NCBI RefSeq assembly: GCF_003002025.1
Contig: NZ_PVZB01000028.1
Span: forward strand, 1 to 64,000
Reading direction: 5' to 3'
Source: Paraburkholderia sp. BL25I1N1
Lineage (GTDB): Bacteria; Pseudomonadota; Gammaproteobacteria; Burkholderiales; Burkholderiaceae
Length of the DNA stretch: 64,000 nt
Part shown: in pieces, positions 8,696 through 18,813 of the stretch
Layout of the letters: the number at the start of each line of letters is the position of its first letter
Numbering within the stretch: the first letter of the stretch is position 1
Position numbers and translations under genes: made by a program
Notes under the pieces: generated by a model
What the model was told of the DNA's origin: nothing
The model's database searches: none
Seen by the model: only the letters and a program-made list of their open reading frames with translations

Positions 8696-9649
8696 ATGGC
8701 ACCTGCGATGGGAAACGAATTGCAGCATCGCACGGTGCTGCTGGAAGAAGCGGTCCAAGCGCTGGTCACGCGCGCAGACGGCGTCTATGTGGACGGCACG
8801 TTCGGGCGCGGTGGGCATAGCCGCCTGGTGCTGGAAAAGCTGGCTGAGTCGGGGCGTCTGATCGCTTTCGACAAAGACCCGCTCGCCATCGCCACGGCGC
8901 AGCAGATTGCCGATCCGCGCTTCGGCATCGTGCACGAGAGTTTTGCTTCACTGCGCACCGCGATTGCGGAGCGCGGCGTAGGACGGGTGTCGGGCGTTTT
9001 ATTGGATCTGGGCGTGTCGTCGCCGCAAGTCGACGATCCGGAGCGGGGCTTCAGCTTCCGCGCCGACGGCCCGCTCGACATGCGGATGGACCCGACGCGC
9101 GGCGAATCGGCCGCTGATTGGCTCGCGCGGGCCACGGTGCAGGAATTGACGGAGGTGATACGAGATTATGGGGAAGAACGGTTTGCTTTTCAGATTGCAA
9201 AGGCGCTTGTTGCTCGCCGGGCAGAGTCCGACCGTCTTGGGCCTCTCGTCAGCACGGGCGAGCTTGCCCAAATCGTGGCTAACGTCGTCAAAACCCGTGA
9301 GAAGGGCAAGGATCCGGCAACCCGCACCTTTCAAGCTATACGGATTCACATCAATCAAGAGCTTGCGGAGCTGCAAGTCGTTTTAGAAGCAGCGTTGTCG
9401 CTGTTGGAGCAAGGGGGGCGGCTGGTGGTCATCAGCTTTCATTCGCTCGAGGACCGGATCGTCAAGCGATTCATGCAGGCGCACGCGAGTACGCCGACGG
9501 TGGATCGCCGTCTGCCGATTCGCGCAGTCGATCTGCCGAGCCCTCCGCTCAAAATCATCGGCCGCGTATTCGCGAGCGACGCTGAAGTCGCCGCGAATCC
9601 GCGCGCCCGTTCTGCCGTGATGCGTGTGGCGGAGCGGATCGCACCATGA
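8696..9649 (+). CDS. rsmH: 16S rRNA (cytosine-1402-N4)-methyltransferase
   Basis: A 317-residue SAM-dependent methyltransferase (MraW/RsmH) that makes the N4 methylation of C1402 in the decoding centre of 16S rRNA. Seen: the SAM-binding [10 protein letters not shown] at 33-42, FDKDP after it, [21 protein letters not shown] (split by the insertion domain), and the late [15 protein letters not shown] motif. An ATG at 8708 is an alternative start. The stop overlaps ftsL by ATGA (9646-9649), so the two are translationally coupled. Confidence 0.96.
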   Translation: MAPAMGNELQHRTVLLEEAVQALVTRADGVYVDGTFGRGGHSRLVLEKLAESGRLIAFDKDPLAIATAQQIADPRFGIVHESFASLRTAIAERGVGRVSGVLLDLGVSSPQVDDPERGFSFRADGPLDMRMDPTRGESAADWLARATVQELTEVIRDYGEERFAFQIAKALVARRAESDRLGPLVSTGELAQIVANVVKTREKGKDPATRTFQAIRIHINQELAELQVVLEAALSLLEQGGRLVVISFHSLEDRIVKRFMQAHASTPTVDRRLPIRAVDLPSPPLKIIGRVFASDAEVAANPRARSAVMRVAERIAP

Positions 9650-9996
9650 ACCGTCTCAACATCTTCCTGCTGATCATCGTGATGGGCTGCGCTCTGTCCG
9701 TCGTCAATGCTACCAATCAGCAGCGCCAGATCTTTATCCAGTTGCAGCGCGCTCAATCGCAGGAGCGTCAACTGCAGCAGGATTATTCGCAACTTCAATA
9801 TCAGCAGAGCGCGCTGTCGAAAACGTCGCGCATCGAGACTATCGCCACTGATTCCCTGAAGATGCAATCGGTCGCCACCGGCCGCACCCAGTACCTCACG
9901 CTCGATCCGGGCGCGGCGAAAGCCGAAGATGCACCGATTCCGACTTCCGGCCCGGCATCGGCGCCGGCACCGACCCGTCGCGGAGGCGTGCGATGA
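9646..9996 (+). CDS. ftsL: Cell division protein FtsL
   Basis: A 116-residue bitopic inner-membrane protein of the divisome. A short N-terminus leads into one membrane helix (about 5-21), then a Gln-rich leucine-zipper-like coiled coil (about 24-60) in the periplasm, and a Pro/Ala-rich tail. FtsL pairs with FtsB and FtsQ and activates FtsWI. Function is assigned from position between rsmH and ftsI together with this layout, since FtsL is poorly conserved in sequence. It overlaps both neighbours by ATGA. Confidence 0.9.
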   Translation: MNRLNIFLLIIVMGCALSVVNATNQQRQIFIQLQRAQSQERQLQQDYSQLQYQQSALSKTSRIETIATDSLKMQSVATGRTQYLTLDPGAAKAEDAPIPTSGPASAPAPTRRGGVR

Positions 9997-11858
9997 AAAA
10001 ATCGTCGACTCGCAAGAGCGTGGCTTTCTCAGCCAATCCGATCCTGTCGGTGCGCCTGCCGATGTGGCGCTCGAAACTCGTCGTGTTCCTGCTGTTCATG
10101 GCGTTCGTCGCGCTGACCGCGCGCGCCTTCTGGATCCAGGGCCCGGGCAACGCGTTCTATCAGAAGCAGGGTGAAATCCGCTATCAGCGCCGGCTCGAAC
10201 TGCCGGCCACGCGCGGCAAGATTCTCGACCGCAATGGTCTCGTGCTGGCCACGAGTCTGCCGGTGCGCGCGATCTGGGCGATTCCCGAATCGGTGCCGGA
10301 CGACCTTGGCGCGGACAAGCTCACGTCGCTCGGCAAACTGCTCGGCATGACTAATAAGGAACTGCGCGCCAAGCTCTCGGAAGACAAGACCTTCGTTTAC
10401 GTCAAGCGCCAGGTGCCGGTGGATGTCGCAGCTAAAGTCGCCGCGCTGGAGATCCCCGGTATTTACGCGCGCGACGAGTACAAGCGCTTCTATCCGGAAG
10501 GCGAGATCACGGCCCACCTGATCGGCTTCACCAATGTGGAAGACGAAGGCCAGGAAGGCGTCGAGCTCGGCGACCAGAAGCTGCTCGCCGGCATGTCGGG
10601 CAGCCGCCGCGTGATCAAGGACCGCATGGGCCACATCATCGAAGACGTGGACGAGCAGGTTGTGCCGCACAACGGCCAGGACGTGGATCTCTCGATCGAC
10701 AGCAAGATTCAGTACATCGCCTACACGAATCTGAAGGCGGCCGTCGAGAAATTCAAGGCGAAGGCCGGCGCGGCCATGGTGATCGACGTGCGCACCGGCG
10801 AAGTGCTGGCGCTCGTCAATTACCCGACCTACAACCCGAACGACCGTTCACACCTGACCGGCGATCAGCTGCGCAACCGCATCCTGACCGACACGTTCGA
10901 GCCCGGCTCGATCATGAAGCCGTTCACGGTCTCGCTCGCGCTCGATCTGCACCGCGTCACGCCGACTACACTGGTTGATACAGGCGGCGGCCGCTTCGTG
11001 CTTGACGGCGCGCCGATTACCGACGACAGCGCGTTCGGCGTGCTGACGGTGGGCGGCGTGATCCAGAAGTCGAGCAACATCGGCGCGACGAAGATCGCCA
11101 TGCAGCTCAAGCCCGAAGAGATGTGGAACATGTACACCAGCATCGGTCTCGGCCAGGCGCCGAAGGTCGGATTCCCGGGCGCGGCGGCCGGCCGTCTGCG
11201 TCCGTGGAAGAGCTGGCGCCGCATCGAGCAGGCCACCATGTCGTACGGTTACGGTCTGTCGGTGTCGCTGTTCCAGTTGGGCCGCGCTTATACGGCAATC
11301 GCGCACGACGGCGAGATCATGCCGGTGTCGATTTTCCGCACGCCTGGCGATCAGCCGGCCACCGGCCCGCAGATTTTCGCGCCTACTACCGCACGTCAAG
11401 TGCGCGCCATGCTCGAAACCGTCACGGCGCCGGGCGGCACCTCGCCGGATGCGGCGGTGCCGGGCTATCGCGTCGGCGGCAAGAGCGGCACGGCGTACAA
11501 GCATGGCGCGCACGGCTACGACCACTCGAAATATCGCGCTTCGTTCGTCGGTATGGCGCCAATGCCGAACCCGCGCATCGTCGTGGCCGTCTCGGTCGAC
11601 GAACCGACGGCGGGCAGCCACTTCGGCGGTCAGGTGTCGGGTCCGGTGTTCTCGAGCATTGTCGGCGACACGCTGCGCTCCTTGAATGTGCCGCCGGACA
11701 TGCCGGTCAAGCAAATGGTGGTGTCGGACGATTCGGCACCGGCCGCACCGACCGCGCCCGCCACGCCGGCCACGGCCAAGAAGCTCTCCACCAGCGCCGG
11801 CGCGAAGAAGATGACGATTTCCGCGAACGCAAAAAGCCATCCGGGAGTCGTGCGATGA
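9993..11858 (+). CDS. ftsI: Peptidoglycan D,D-transpeptidase FtsI (PBP3)
   Basis: A 621-residue class B penicillin-binding protein that cross-links septal peptidoglycan. It has one N-terminal membrane anchor (about 28-45), a PBP dimerisation domain starting with RGKILDRNG (74-82), and a transpeptidase domain with the catalytic SIMK at 306-309, SSN at 360-362 and KSGT at 497-500. The C-terminal ~45 residues are an Ala/Pro/Lys-rich tail beyond the enzyme fold. It works with FtsW in the divisome and overlaps ftsL and murE by 4 bp each. Confidence 0.97.
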   Translation: MKKSSTRKSVAFSANPILSVRLPMWRSKLVVFLLFMAFVALTARAFWIQGPGNAFYQKQGEIRYQRRLELPATRGKILDRNGLVLATSLPVRAIWAIPESVPDDLGADKLTSLGKLLGMTNKELRAKLSEDKTFVYVKRQVPVDVAAKVAALEIPGIYARDEYKRFYPEGEITAHLIGFTNVEDEGQEGVELGDQKLLAGMSGSRRVIKDRMGHIIEDVDEQVVPHNGQDVDLSIDSKIQYIAYTNLKAAVEKFKAKAGAAMVIDVRTGEVLALVNYPTYNPNDRSHLTGDQLRNRILTDTFEPGSIMKPFTVSLALDLHRVTPTTLVDTGGGRFVLDGAPITDDSAFGVLTVGGVIQKSSNIGATKIAMQLKPEEMWNMYTSIGLGQAPKVGFPGAAAGRLRPWKSWRRIEQATMSYGYGLSVSLFQLGRAYTAIAHDGEIMPVSIFRTPGDQPATGPQIFAPTTARQVRAMLETVTAPGGTSPDAAVPGYRVGGKSGTAYKHGAHGYDHSKYRASFVGMAPMPNPRIVVAVSVDEPTAGSHFGGQVSGPVFSSIVGDTLRSLNVPPDMPVKQMVVSDDSAPAAPTAPATPATAKKLSTSAGAKKMTISANAKSHPGVVR

Positions 11859-13402
11859 GCATGTTGCGGAAGAAGCATCCCGCACAGCGGCAGATCGCCG
11901 ACGCCCTCGCCTGGCTGCATGCTCACGTGCAGCCAGGCGCGCATCTGCACGCCGACACGCGCTCGCTCGCGGCCGGCGACGCGTTTTTCGCCTATGCCGT
12001 GGACGGCGCGGACAACCGCCCGTTCATCGACGGCGCGATCGAACGTGGCGCCGCCGCCGTGCTGGTTCAGCCCGAAGGCTTCAGCGGCGCGATCGATCCG
12101 TCGAACACGCTGGCCGTGCCGGCGTTGAACGAACTGGCGGGTTCGATTGCGAGCGGCTGGTACAACGATCCGAGCGACAGCATGCTGACGCTCGGTGTTA
12201 CCGGCACGAACGGCAAGACCTCGTGCAGCCAGTGGATCTCGGCGGCGCTGACGGCGCTCGGCACGCGTTGCGCGATCATCGGCACGCTCGGCACCGGCTT
12301 GCCGGGCCACCTGGTGCACACCGGCTTTACTACGCCCGACGCGCCGCAATTGCAGCGCAGTCTCGCGCAGTTGCGCGACGCGGGCGCGCAGGCGGTAGCC
12401 ATGGAAGTGTCGTCGCACGCGTTGCATCAGGGGCGCGTGAACGGCACGGCGTTCGACATCGCCGTGTTCACGAATCTCACGCAGGACCATCTCGACTATC
12501 ACCATACGTTCGAAGCCTACGAAGCGGCCAAGGCGCGTCTGTTCGCCTGGCCGGAACTGCGCGCGGCCGTGATCAACCGCGACGATGCAGCCGGCCGCCG
12601 TTTGCTCGCGAGCACGCAGGGTCATGCACGCACCATCGCGTACGGGCTTGACGAAACGCTGCAAGACGCGCCGCAAGCCGACGCGCTTCTGCTCGCTTCG
12701 AACGTGCGCGCTACGGCCACAGGCACCGCGTTCCATCTGAGTACTTCCGATTGGGGCGATGCCGAAGTGGAAGTGCAGACGCTCGGCGCGTTCAACGTCA
12801 GCAATCTGCTCGGCGTGTTGGGCGCACTGCTCGCCGCCGACGTCCCGTTCGGGGCCGCCGTGGCCGAACTTGCAAAGCTCGAGTCGGTGAACGGCCGCAT
12901 GCAGCGGCTCGGTGGCCGCTTGCAAAACGACGAACCGCTCGTCGTGATCGACTACGCGCACACGCCGGACGCGCTGGAAAAAACACTCGAAGCGTTGCGC
13001 CCGATGGCGACCGCACGCGGCGGCGAACTGATCTGCATGTTCGGCTGCGGCGGTGACCGCGACGCCACCAAGCGTCCGCTGATGGGCGCGATCGCCGAGA
13101 AAATCGCCGACGGCGTCGTGGTCACCAGCGACAACCCGCGCAGCGAAGATCCGCAAGCCATCATCGAGCAGATTGCGGCGGGCATGAAAGACGCGTCGAA
13201 AGCGCGGCGTATCGAGGACCGCGCGAGCGCGATTCTGCAAGCGATCCGCAGCGCCGCGCGCGAAGACGTCATCGTGCTGGCCGGCAAGGGGCACGAAGCA
13301 ACACAGGAAATCATGGGCAAGAAACGCGCTTTCTCGGATCAGGACCACGCTCGCCTCGCGCTAGCCGCGCGCGCGACGCACGCACGCGGAGGTGGCGAAT
13401 GA
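11855..13402 (+). CDS. murE: UDP-N-acetylmuramoyl-L-alanyl-D-glutamate--2,6-diaminopimelate ligase
   Basis: A 515-residue Mur ligase that adds meso-diaminopimelate to UDP-MurNAc-L-Ala-D-Glu in the cytoplasm using ATP. Seen: the P-loop TGTNGKTS at 116-123, the HTGFTTPDAP substrate loop, the EVSSHAL motif, and DNPRSEDP near the C-terminus, the DNPR signature of DAP-adding enzymes. The reading frame is open well upstream inside ftsI, but the ATGA overlap at 11855 and the start of homology (MSMLRKKH...) set the start. Confidence 0.96.
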   Translation: MSMLRKKHPAQRQIADALAWLHAHVQPGAHLHADTRSLAAGDAFFAYAVDGADNRPFIDGAIERGAAAVLVQPEGFSGAIDPSNTLAVPALNELAGSIASGWYNDPSDSMLTLGVTGTNGKTSCSQWISAALTALGTRCAIIGTLGTGLPGHLVHTGFTTPDAPQLQRSLAQLRDAGAQAVAMEVSSHALHQGRVNGTAFDIAVFTNLTQDHLDYHHTFEAYEAAKARLFAWPELRAAVINRDDAAGRRLLASTQGHARTIAYGLDETLQDAPQADALLLASNVRATATGTAFHLSTSDWGDAEVEVQTLGAFNVSNLLGVLGALLAADVPFGAAVAELAKLESVNGRMQRLGGRLQNDEPLVVIDYAHTPDALEKTLEALRPMATARGGELICMFGCGGDRDATKRPLMGAIAEKIADGVVVTSDNPRSEDPQAIIEQIAAGMKDASKARRIEDRASAILQAIRSAAREDVIVLAGKGHEATQEIMGKKRAFSDQDHARLALAARATHARGGGE

Positions 13403-14811
13403 ACATGTTCTCTCTGCGTGAAGCCGCCGCGCTGATCTCGGGCGCGACCGTGCTGGGTGACGAGGGCGTTACCTTCGAACGCGTCTCGACCGACAGCCGC
13501 AGCGCGGGCCCTGGCGATCTGTTCGTCGCGATCAAGGGCGATCGCTTCGACGCCCACGACTTTCTGCCGGACGTCGCCGCGCGCAATGTGACGGCTGTTC
13601 TCGTCACGCGCACGCCGCAAGACTGGACTGTGCCGGCGCTCAAAGTCACCGACACGCGCATCGCGCTCGGCGCGCTCGCACGCGGCTGGCGCCGCCAGTT
13701 CAGCATGCCGCTCGTCGCGGTGACGGGCAGCAACGGCAAGACCACGGTCAAGGAAATGATCGCGTCGATCTTCACCGCCGCAGTCGGCGCCGACGCGCGT
13801 CTCGCGACCGCGGGCAACTTCAACAACGACATCGGCTTGCCGCTCACGCTGTTCCGTCTGCACGCAGCGCACCAACTGGCAGTGGTCGAACTGGGCATGA
13901 ATCATCCGGGCGAAACCTCGGAGCTCGCGAAGATCGCTGAGCCGACGGTGGCCGTGGTGAACAATGCGCAGCGCGAGCATCAGGAATTCATGGCGACGGT
14001 CGAAGCGGTCGCGCTCGAACACGCAAGCGTGATTCACGCGCTCTCGCCGGAAGGCGTCGCGGTGTTCCCTGCGGACGATGCCTACGCGAGCATCTGGCGC
14101 GTGGCCGCAACCGGCAACCGCATCATGGACTTCGCACTGAACTCCGCCGAGCGCATCACCGAAGCCGCAGTAAAAGGCACGTTCGCCGGCAACGTCCTGA
14201 GCATCGACACGCCGGAAGGCCAGGTCGAAGTCACGCTGAAAGTGCTGGGCGACCACAACGCGCACAACGCCTTGGCCGCAACGTCGGCAGCGTTGGCCGC
14301 GGGCGTGTCGCTCGACGCGATCAAGCGCGGCCTCGAATCGTTCGGCGCCGTGAAGGGCCGCTTGCAGGTGAAGCAAGCCGTACTCGGCTCGCTCGCCGGC
14401 GCCACCGTCATCGACGACACCTACAACGCCAACCCCGATTCGATGCGCGCCGCGATCGACGTGCTCGCCTCACGCGCCGCGCCGCGCGTGCTGGTGATGG
14501 GCGACATGGGCGAAGTCGGCGACAACGGCCCGGCGTTTCACCGCGAAATCGGCGCTTATGCCAAGGAACGCGGTATCGACGCGCTGTACGCAATGGGCGA
14601 CGCCTCGCGCGACGCCTGCACTGCGTATGGCGCGAACGCGCATCACGTCGCCGATATCGGCACGCTGGTCGCGCAATTGCAGCAGGCCGGTTTCGGTCCT
14701 GGTGCAACGCTTCTCGTGAAAGGCTCGCGCTTCATGCAGATGGAGCGCGTGGTGGACGCCGTAACGAGTCCACAACCCAACGCAGCGGGCAGTACGCCCG
14801 CCGCACATTGA
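13399..14811 (+). CDS. murF: UDP-N-acetylmuramoyl-tripeptide--D-alanyl-D-alanine ligase
   Basis: A 470-residue Mur ligase that joins D-Ala-D-Ala (made by the Ddl encoded downstream) to the UDP-MurNAc-tripeptide, completing the pentapeptide precursor. Seen: STDSR (30-34) of the N-terminal UDP-binding domain, the ATP-binding TGSNGKTT at 109-116, AGNFNNDIGLPLT after it, and DDTYNANPDSM in the C-terminal domain. It overlaps murE by ATGA, and mraY follows after 17 bases. Confidence 0.96.
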   Translation: MNMFSLREAAALISGATVLGDEGVTFERVSTDSRSAGPGDLFVAIKGDRFDAHDFLPDVAARNVTAVLVTRTPQDWTVPALKVTDTRIALGALARGWRRQFSMPLVAVTGSNGKTTVKEMIASIFTAAVGADARLATAGNFNNDIGLPLTLFRLHAAHQLAVVELGMNHPGETSELAKIAEPTVAVVNNAQREHQEFMATVEAVALEHASVIHALSPEGVAVFPADDAYASIWRVAATGNRIMDFALNSAERITEAAVKGTFAGNVLSIDTPEGQVEVTLKVLGDHNAHNALAATSAALAAGVSLDAIKRGLESFGAVKGRLQVKQAVLGSLAGATVIDDTYNANPDSMRAAIDVLASRAAPRVLVMGDMGEVGDNGPAFHREIGAYAKERGIDALYAMGDASRDACTAYGANAHHVADIGTLVAQLQQAGFGPGATLLVKGSRFMQMERVVDAVTSPQPNAAGSTPAAH

Positions 14812-14828
14812 AATAGAAGGACCGAAGC

Positions 14829-15998
14829 ATGCTACTGGCGCTGGCGCAATGGCTGCAGAATGACGCAAGCTTCTTGCGCGTGTTCAGTTATCTGACTTTC
14901 CGTGCGGTGATGGCGACCATCACCGCGCTGCTGATCGGGCTCGTCTGCGGCCCGGCAGTGATTCGCAAGCTGACCTCCATGAAGGTCGGTCAGGCCGTTC
15001 GTAAAGATGGCCCGCAAACTCACCTCGTCAAATCCGGCACGCCGACCATGGGCGGCGTGCTGATTCTGCTCGGCATCGCCGTGGCGACGTTGTTGTGGGC
15101 CGATCTGACCAATCGCTTCATCTGGATCGTGATGCTCGTCACGTTCGGTTTCGGCGTGATCGGCTGGGTCGACGATTACCGCAAGGTGGTCTACAAGGAT
15201 CCGCGCGGCATGTCGTCGCGCGAAAAGTATTTCTGGCAGTCGGTGATCGGTCTGTTCGCGGCGGTTTATCTGGCTTTCAGCGTGTCGGAAGCGAGCAACG
15301 TGCGCGTGTTCGACCTGTTCATGGCGTGGGTGCGCAGCGGCCTCTCGATGGGCTTGCCGGCGCGTGCCGACCTGATGCTGCCGTTCGTCAAATCGATCAG
15401 CTATCCGCTCGGCGTGTGGGGCTTCATCGTGCTGACGTATCTGGTGATCGTCGGCGCGAGTAACGCGGTCAATCTCACCGACGGCCTCGACGGTCTCGTG
15501 ATCATGCCGGTCGTGCTGGTCGGCGCATCGCTCGGTGTGTTCGCTTACGTGATGGGCAGCTCGGTCTACTCGAAATACCTGCTGTTTCCGCATATCGCCG
15601 GCGCGGGCGAACTGCTGATCTTCTGTTCGGCAATGGGCGGGGCAGGGCTCGCGTTTCTCTGGTTCAACACGCACCCGGCGCAGATGTTCATGGGCGACGT
15701 CGGCGCGCTCGCGCTCGGCGGCGCGCTCGGCACGGTAGCGGTGATCGTGCGCCAGGAAATCGTGCTCTTCATCATGGGCGGCATTTTTGTCGCGGAAACG
15801 CTCTCCGTGATGTTGCAAGTGACGTGGTTCAAATTCACCAAGCGCCGCTTCGGTGAAGGGCGGCGTCTCTTCAAGATGGCGCCGCTGCATCACCATTTCG
15901 AATTGTCGGGTTGGAAGGAAACGCAAGTGGTCGTGCGCTTCTGGATCATCACGTTGATGTTGTGTCTCTTTGGTTTGTCCACGCTCAAACTGCGTTAA
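14829..15998 (+). CDS. mraY: Phospho-N-acetylmuramoyl-pentapeptide-transferase
   Basis: A 389-residue polytopic inner-membrane enzyme that transfers phospho-MurNAc-pentapeptide to undecaprenyl phosphate, making lipid I. It has about ten membrane segments, the catalytic Asp pair of GWVDDYRK at 115-116, [12 protein letters not shown] in the middle, and the MAPLHHHFE motif near the C-terminus. The start has AGAAGGA 8 bases upstream. It receives the MurF product and hands lipid I to MurG, both encoded in this cluster. Confidence 0.97.
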   Translation: MLLALAQWLQNDASFLRVFSYLTFRAVMATITALLIGLVCGPAVIRKLTSMKVGQAVRKDGPQTHLVKSGTPTMGGVLILLGIAVATLLWADLTNRFIWIVMLVTFGFGVIGWVDDYRKVVYKDPRGMSSREKYFWQSVIGLFAAVYLAFSVSEASNVRVFDLFMAWVRSGLSMGLPARADLMLPFVKSISYPLGVWGFIVLTYLVIVGASNAVNLTDGLDGLVIMPVVLVGASLGVFAYVMGSSVYSKYLLFPHIAGAGELLIFCSAMGGAGLAFLWFNTHPAQMFMGDVGALALGGALGTVAVIVRQEIVLFIMGGIFVAETLSVMLQVTWFKFTKRRFGEGRRLFKMAPLHHHFELSGWKETQVVVRFWIITLMLCLFGLSTLKLR

Positions 15999-16024
15999 GC
16001 AGCAGGTCCTTAAGGAAGCAGGCG

Positions 16025-17539
16025 ATGTTCGGCGAGAAGTTTCGGGATCGGCAAAAGCCGATGGTGCTCGTGCTGGGACTGGGTGAATCCGGTCTTGCAA
16101 TGGCGCGCTGGTGCGCGCGGCACGGCTGTCGGCTGCGTGTGGCCGATACGCGCGAAGTACCGCCGAACCTGCCCGCGCTGGAAGCGCACGGCATCGACGC
16201 CGCATTCGTCGGCGGCCCGTTTTCGCCGGTATTGCTCGAAGGTGTCGAACTCGTCGCCATCAGCCCGGGTTTGTCACCGCTTGCCGCCGATCTGTTGCCG
16301 CTGATCGAAGCGGCGCGCGAGCAGGGCATTCCCGTGTGGGGCGAACTCGAACTGTTCTCGCAAGCGCTGAAGTCGCTTGGCGAAAGCGGCTATGCGCCGA
16401 AGGTGATCGCGATTACCGGTACCAACGGCAAGACCACGACGACGAGCCTGACCGGCCTGCTGTGCGAGCGCGCCGGCAAGAAGGTCGCGGTGGCGGGCAA
16501 CATCAGCCCGTCGCTGCTCGACAAACTCGCTGAAGCGATCGACAACACCGCGTTGCCCGACGTGTGGGTGCTGGAACTGTCGAGCTTCCAGTTGGAAACG
16601 GCGCACACGTTCTCGCCGGATGCGGCGGTCGTGTTGAACATCACGCAAGATCATCTGGACTGGCACGGCGGTCTGGACGCATACGCCGCCGCGAAGGGCC
16701 GCATCTTCGGTGCGCAGACCGTGCGCGTGCTGAATCGCGACGACTCGCGTGTCATGAAGCTCGCGCCCGCGGAAGATAGCGAAGCCGAGATGGTCACGTT
16801 CGGCGTCACCGAGCCGAAGAACGACGGCGACTACGGTCTGCTGCGCGACAACGGCATGATCTGGCTCGTAGAGGCGCACGATCGCGACGCGAGCGACGAA
16901 CCGGTGCCGAAGCGCCGTCGCAAGAACGAAGTGGTCACGCCGCCGAACATCGCGCTCAAACGCCTGATGCCTGCAGACGCCCTGCGCATTCGTGGCCTGC
17001 ACAACGCCGCCAACGCGCTCGCCGCCTATGCACTCGCACGCGCGGTCGGTCTGCCGGGCGCGCCGCTGTTGCACGGTCTGCGCGAATATCGCGGCGAGCC
17101 GCATCGCGTGGAATTAATTGCGTCGATCGATGGTGTCGACTATGTGGACGACAGCAAGGGCACCAACGTCGGCGCGACGGTGGCCGCGCTCGACGGGCTC
17201 GCACAGCGCATCGTGCTGATCGCCGGCGGCGACGGCAAGGGTCAGGATTTCGAACCGCTCGCCGCGCCGGTCATGCGCTGGTGCCGCGCCGTGATGCTGA
17301 TCGGCCGCGACGCGCCGCAGATTCGCGCCGCGCTGGAAGAAACCGGCATCGCCATGACGGATCACGCCACGCTCGAAGAAGCGACGCGCGCCGCGACCGC
17401 GCTCGCTGAGCCGGGCGATGCCGTACTGCTCTCGCCGGCTTGCGCGAGCTTCGACATGTTCAAGGGTTACGCGCACCGCGCCGCGGTATTCCGCAGCACG
17501 GTAGAAGACATCGCGGCCGAACGGGGGACGATGATATGA
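16025..17539 (+). CDS. murD: UDP-N-acetylmuramoyl-L-alanine--D-glutamate ligase
   Basis: A 504-residue Mur ligase adding D-glutamate to UDP-MurNAc-L-Ala. Seen: [13 protein letters not shown] near 17-29 (UDP-binding fold), the ATP loop TGTNGKTT at 131-138, [18 protein letters not shown] and the DDSKGTN motif in the C-terminal half. It is longer than the ~440-residue E. coli enzyme: part of the excess is an insertion around 285-312 with a basic KRRRK cluster at 296-300. The start at 16025 has AAGGAAG upstream; the in-frame extension back into mraY is not credible. It ends in an ATGA overlap with ftsW. Confidence 0.95.
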   Translation: MFGEKFRDRQKPMVLVLGLGESGLAMARWCARHGCRLRVADTREVPPNLPALEAHGIDAAFVGGPFSPVLLEGVELVAISPGLSPLAADLLPLIEAAREQGIPVWGELELFSQALKSLGESGYAPKVIAITGTNGKTTTTSLTGLLCERAGKKVAVAGNISPSLLDKLAEAIDNTALPDVWVLELSSFQLETAHTFSPDAAVVLNITQDHLDWHGGLDAYAAAKGRIFGAQTVRVLNRDDSRVMKLAPAEDSEAEMVTFGVTEPKNDGDYGLLRDNGMIWLVEAHDRDASDEPVPKRRRKNEVVTPPNIALKRLMPADALRIRGLHNAANALAAYALARAVGLPGAPLLHGLREYRGEPHRVELIASIDGVDYVDDSKGTNVGATVAALDGLAQRIVLIAGGDGKGQDFEPLAAPVMRWCRAVMLIGRDAPQIRAALEETGIAMTDHATLEEATRAATALAEPGDAVLLSPACASFDMFKGYAHRAAVFRSTVEDIAAERGTMI

Positions 17540-18813
17540 GCTGGTCGGAACGTTTCGGTTCGCGCCAGGCCGCTGGCGGCGATGCGGGTGGTTCGGGCGG
17601 CGCGGCGCGCGCCGGGGGCCGCACGGGCGGCAGTGGTCTTGCGAGCGCCGTCAACGGCGTGCGTCCGCTGCGCTCGCGCATGCTCGACTACGATCACTCG
17701 CTGCTGTGGGTGGTCGTCGCGCTGCTCGGTCTGGGCGTGGTGATGGTGTATTCGGCGTCGATCGCCATGCCCGATTCGCCGAAGTACGCGTCGTACCGCG
17801 ATTACGCGTTCCTCGTGCGCCAGATCATCTTCGTGGTGATGGGCTCGGTGATCGGCATCGTGTCGTTCCGCATTCCGATCGCGACATGGGACAAGTACGC
17901 GCCAAAGCTGTTTCTGATCTCGCTGTTCGCGCTGGTGATCGTGCTGATCCCGCACGTCGGCAAGGGCGTCAACGGCGCGCGCCGCTGGATCCCGCTCGGC
18001 ATCACGAACATGCAGCCGTCGGAAATCATGAAGCTCGCGGTGACGATTTACGCCGCGAACTACACGGTGCGCAAACAGGAATACATGCACAGCTTCGCCA
18101 AAGGCTTTTTGCCGATGGCGGTCGCCGTGGGTCTCGTCGGCGCGTTGCTGCTGCTCGAACCGGACATGGGCGCGTTCATGGTGATCGCGGCGATCGCAAT
18201 GGGCGTGCTGTTTCTCGGCGGCGTGAACGGCAAGCTGTTCGGCGGCCTGGTGGCGACCGCGGTCGGCACGTTCAGTTTGCTGGTGTGGGCGTCGCCGTGG
18301 CGTCGTGAACGGATTTTCGCGTACCTCGATCCGTGGGACGACCGTTACGCGCAGGGCAAGGCTTATCAATTGACGCACTCACTGATCGCGTTCGGGCGCG
18401 GTGAGTGGTTCGGCGTGGGTCTTGGCGGCAGCGTCGAGAAACTCAACTATCTGCCGGAAGCGCATACCGACTTCATCCTCGCGGTGATCGGCGAGGAACT
18501 GGGTTTTGTCGGCGTGCTGGTGGTGATCCTGATGTTCTACTGGATCGTGCGCCGCTCGTTCGAGATTGGCCGTCAGGCGCTCGCACTCGATCGCACGTTC
18601 GCGGGGCTGGTGGCGAAAGGCGTCGGCATCTGGTTCGGCGCGCAGACCTTCATCAACATGGGCGTGAACCTCGGCTTGCTGCCGACCAAGGGTCTCACGT
18701 TGCCGCTAGTCAGTTATGGCGGCTCGGGCATTGTTTTGAACTGCGTCGCTGTTGCCGTGTTGATGCGTGTGGACTATGAGAACCGGGTGCTGATGCGCGG
18801 AGGGAAAGTATGA
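17536..18813 (+). CDS. ftsW: Septal peptidoglycan glycosyltransferase FtsW (SEDS family)
   Basis: A 425-residue SEDS glycosyltransferase that polymerises lipid II at the septum together with FtsI. The first ~45 residues are a cytoplasmic, Gly/Ala-rich low-complexity tail; then about ten membrane helices follow. Seen: the long extracytoplasmic loop with [20 protein letters not shown] split over two segments, [19 protein letters not shown], and the conserved end [13 protein letters not shown]. It is coupled to murD (ATGA 17536-17539) and murG (18810-18813). Confidence 0.97.
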   Translation: MSWSERFGSRQAAGGDAGGSGGAARAGGRTGGSGLASAVNGVRPLRSRMLDYDHSLLWVVVALLGLGVVMVYSASIAMPDSPKYASYRDYAFLVRQIIFVVMGSVIGIVSFRIPIATWDKYAPKLFLISLFALVIVLIPHVGKGVNGARRWIPLGITNMQPSEIMKLAVTIYAANYTVRKQEYMHSFAKGFLPMAVAVGLVGALLLLEPDMGAFMVIAAIAMGVLFLGGVNGKLFGGLVATAVGTFSLLVWASPWRRERIFAYLDPWDDRYAQGKAYQLTHSLIAFGRGEWFGVGLGGSVEKLNYLPEAHTDFILAVIGEELGFVGVLVVILMFYWIVRRSFEIGRQALALDRTFAGLVAKGVGIWFGAQTFINMGVNLGLLPTKGLTLPLVSYGGSGIVLNCVAVAVLMRVDYENRVLMRGGKV

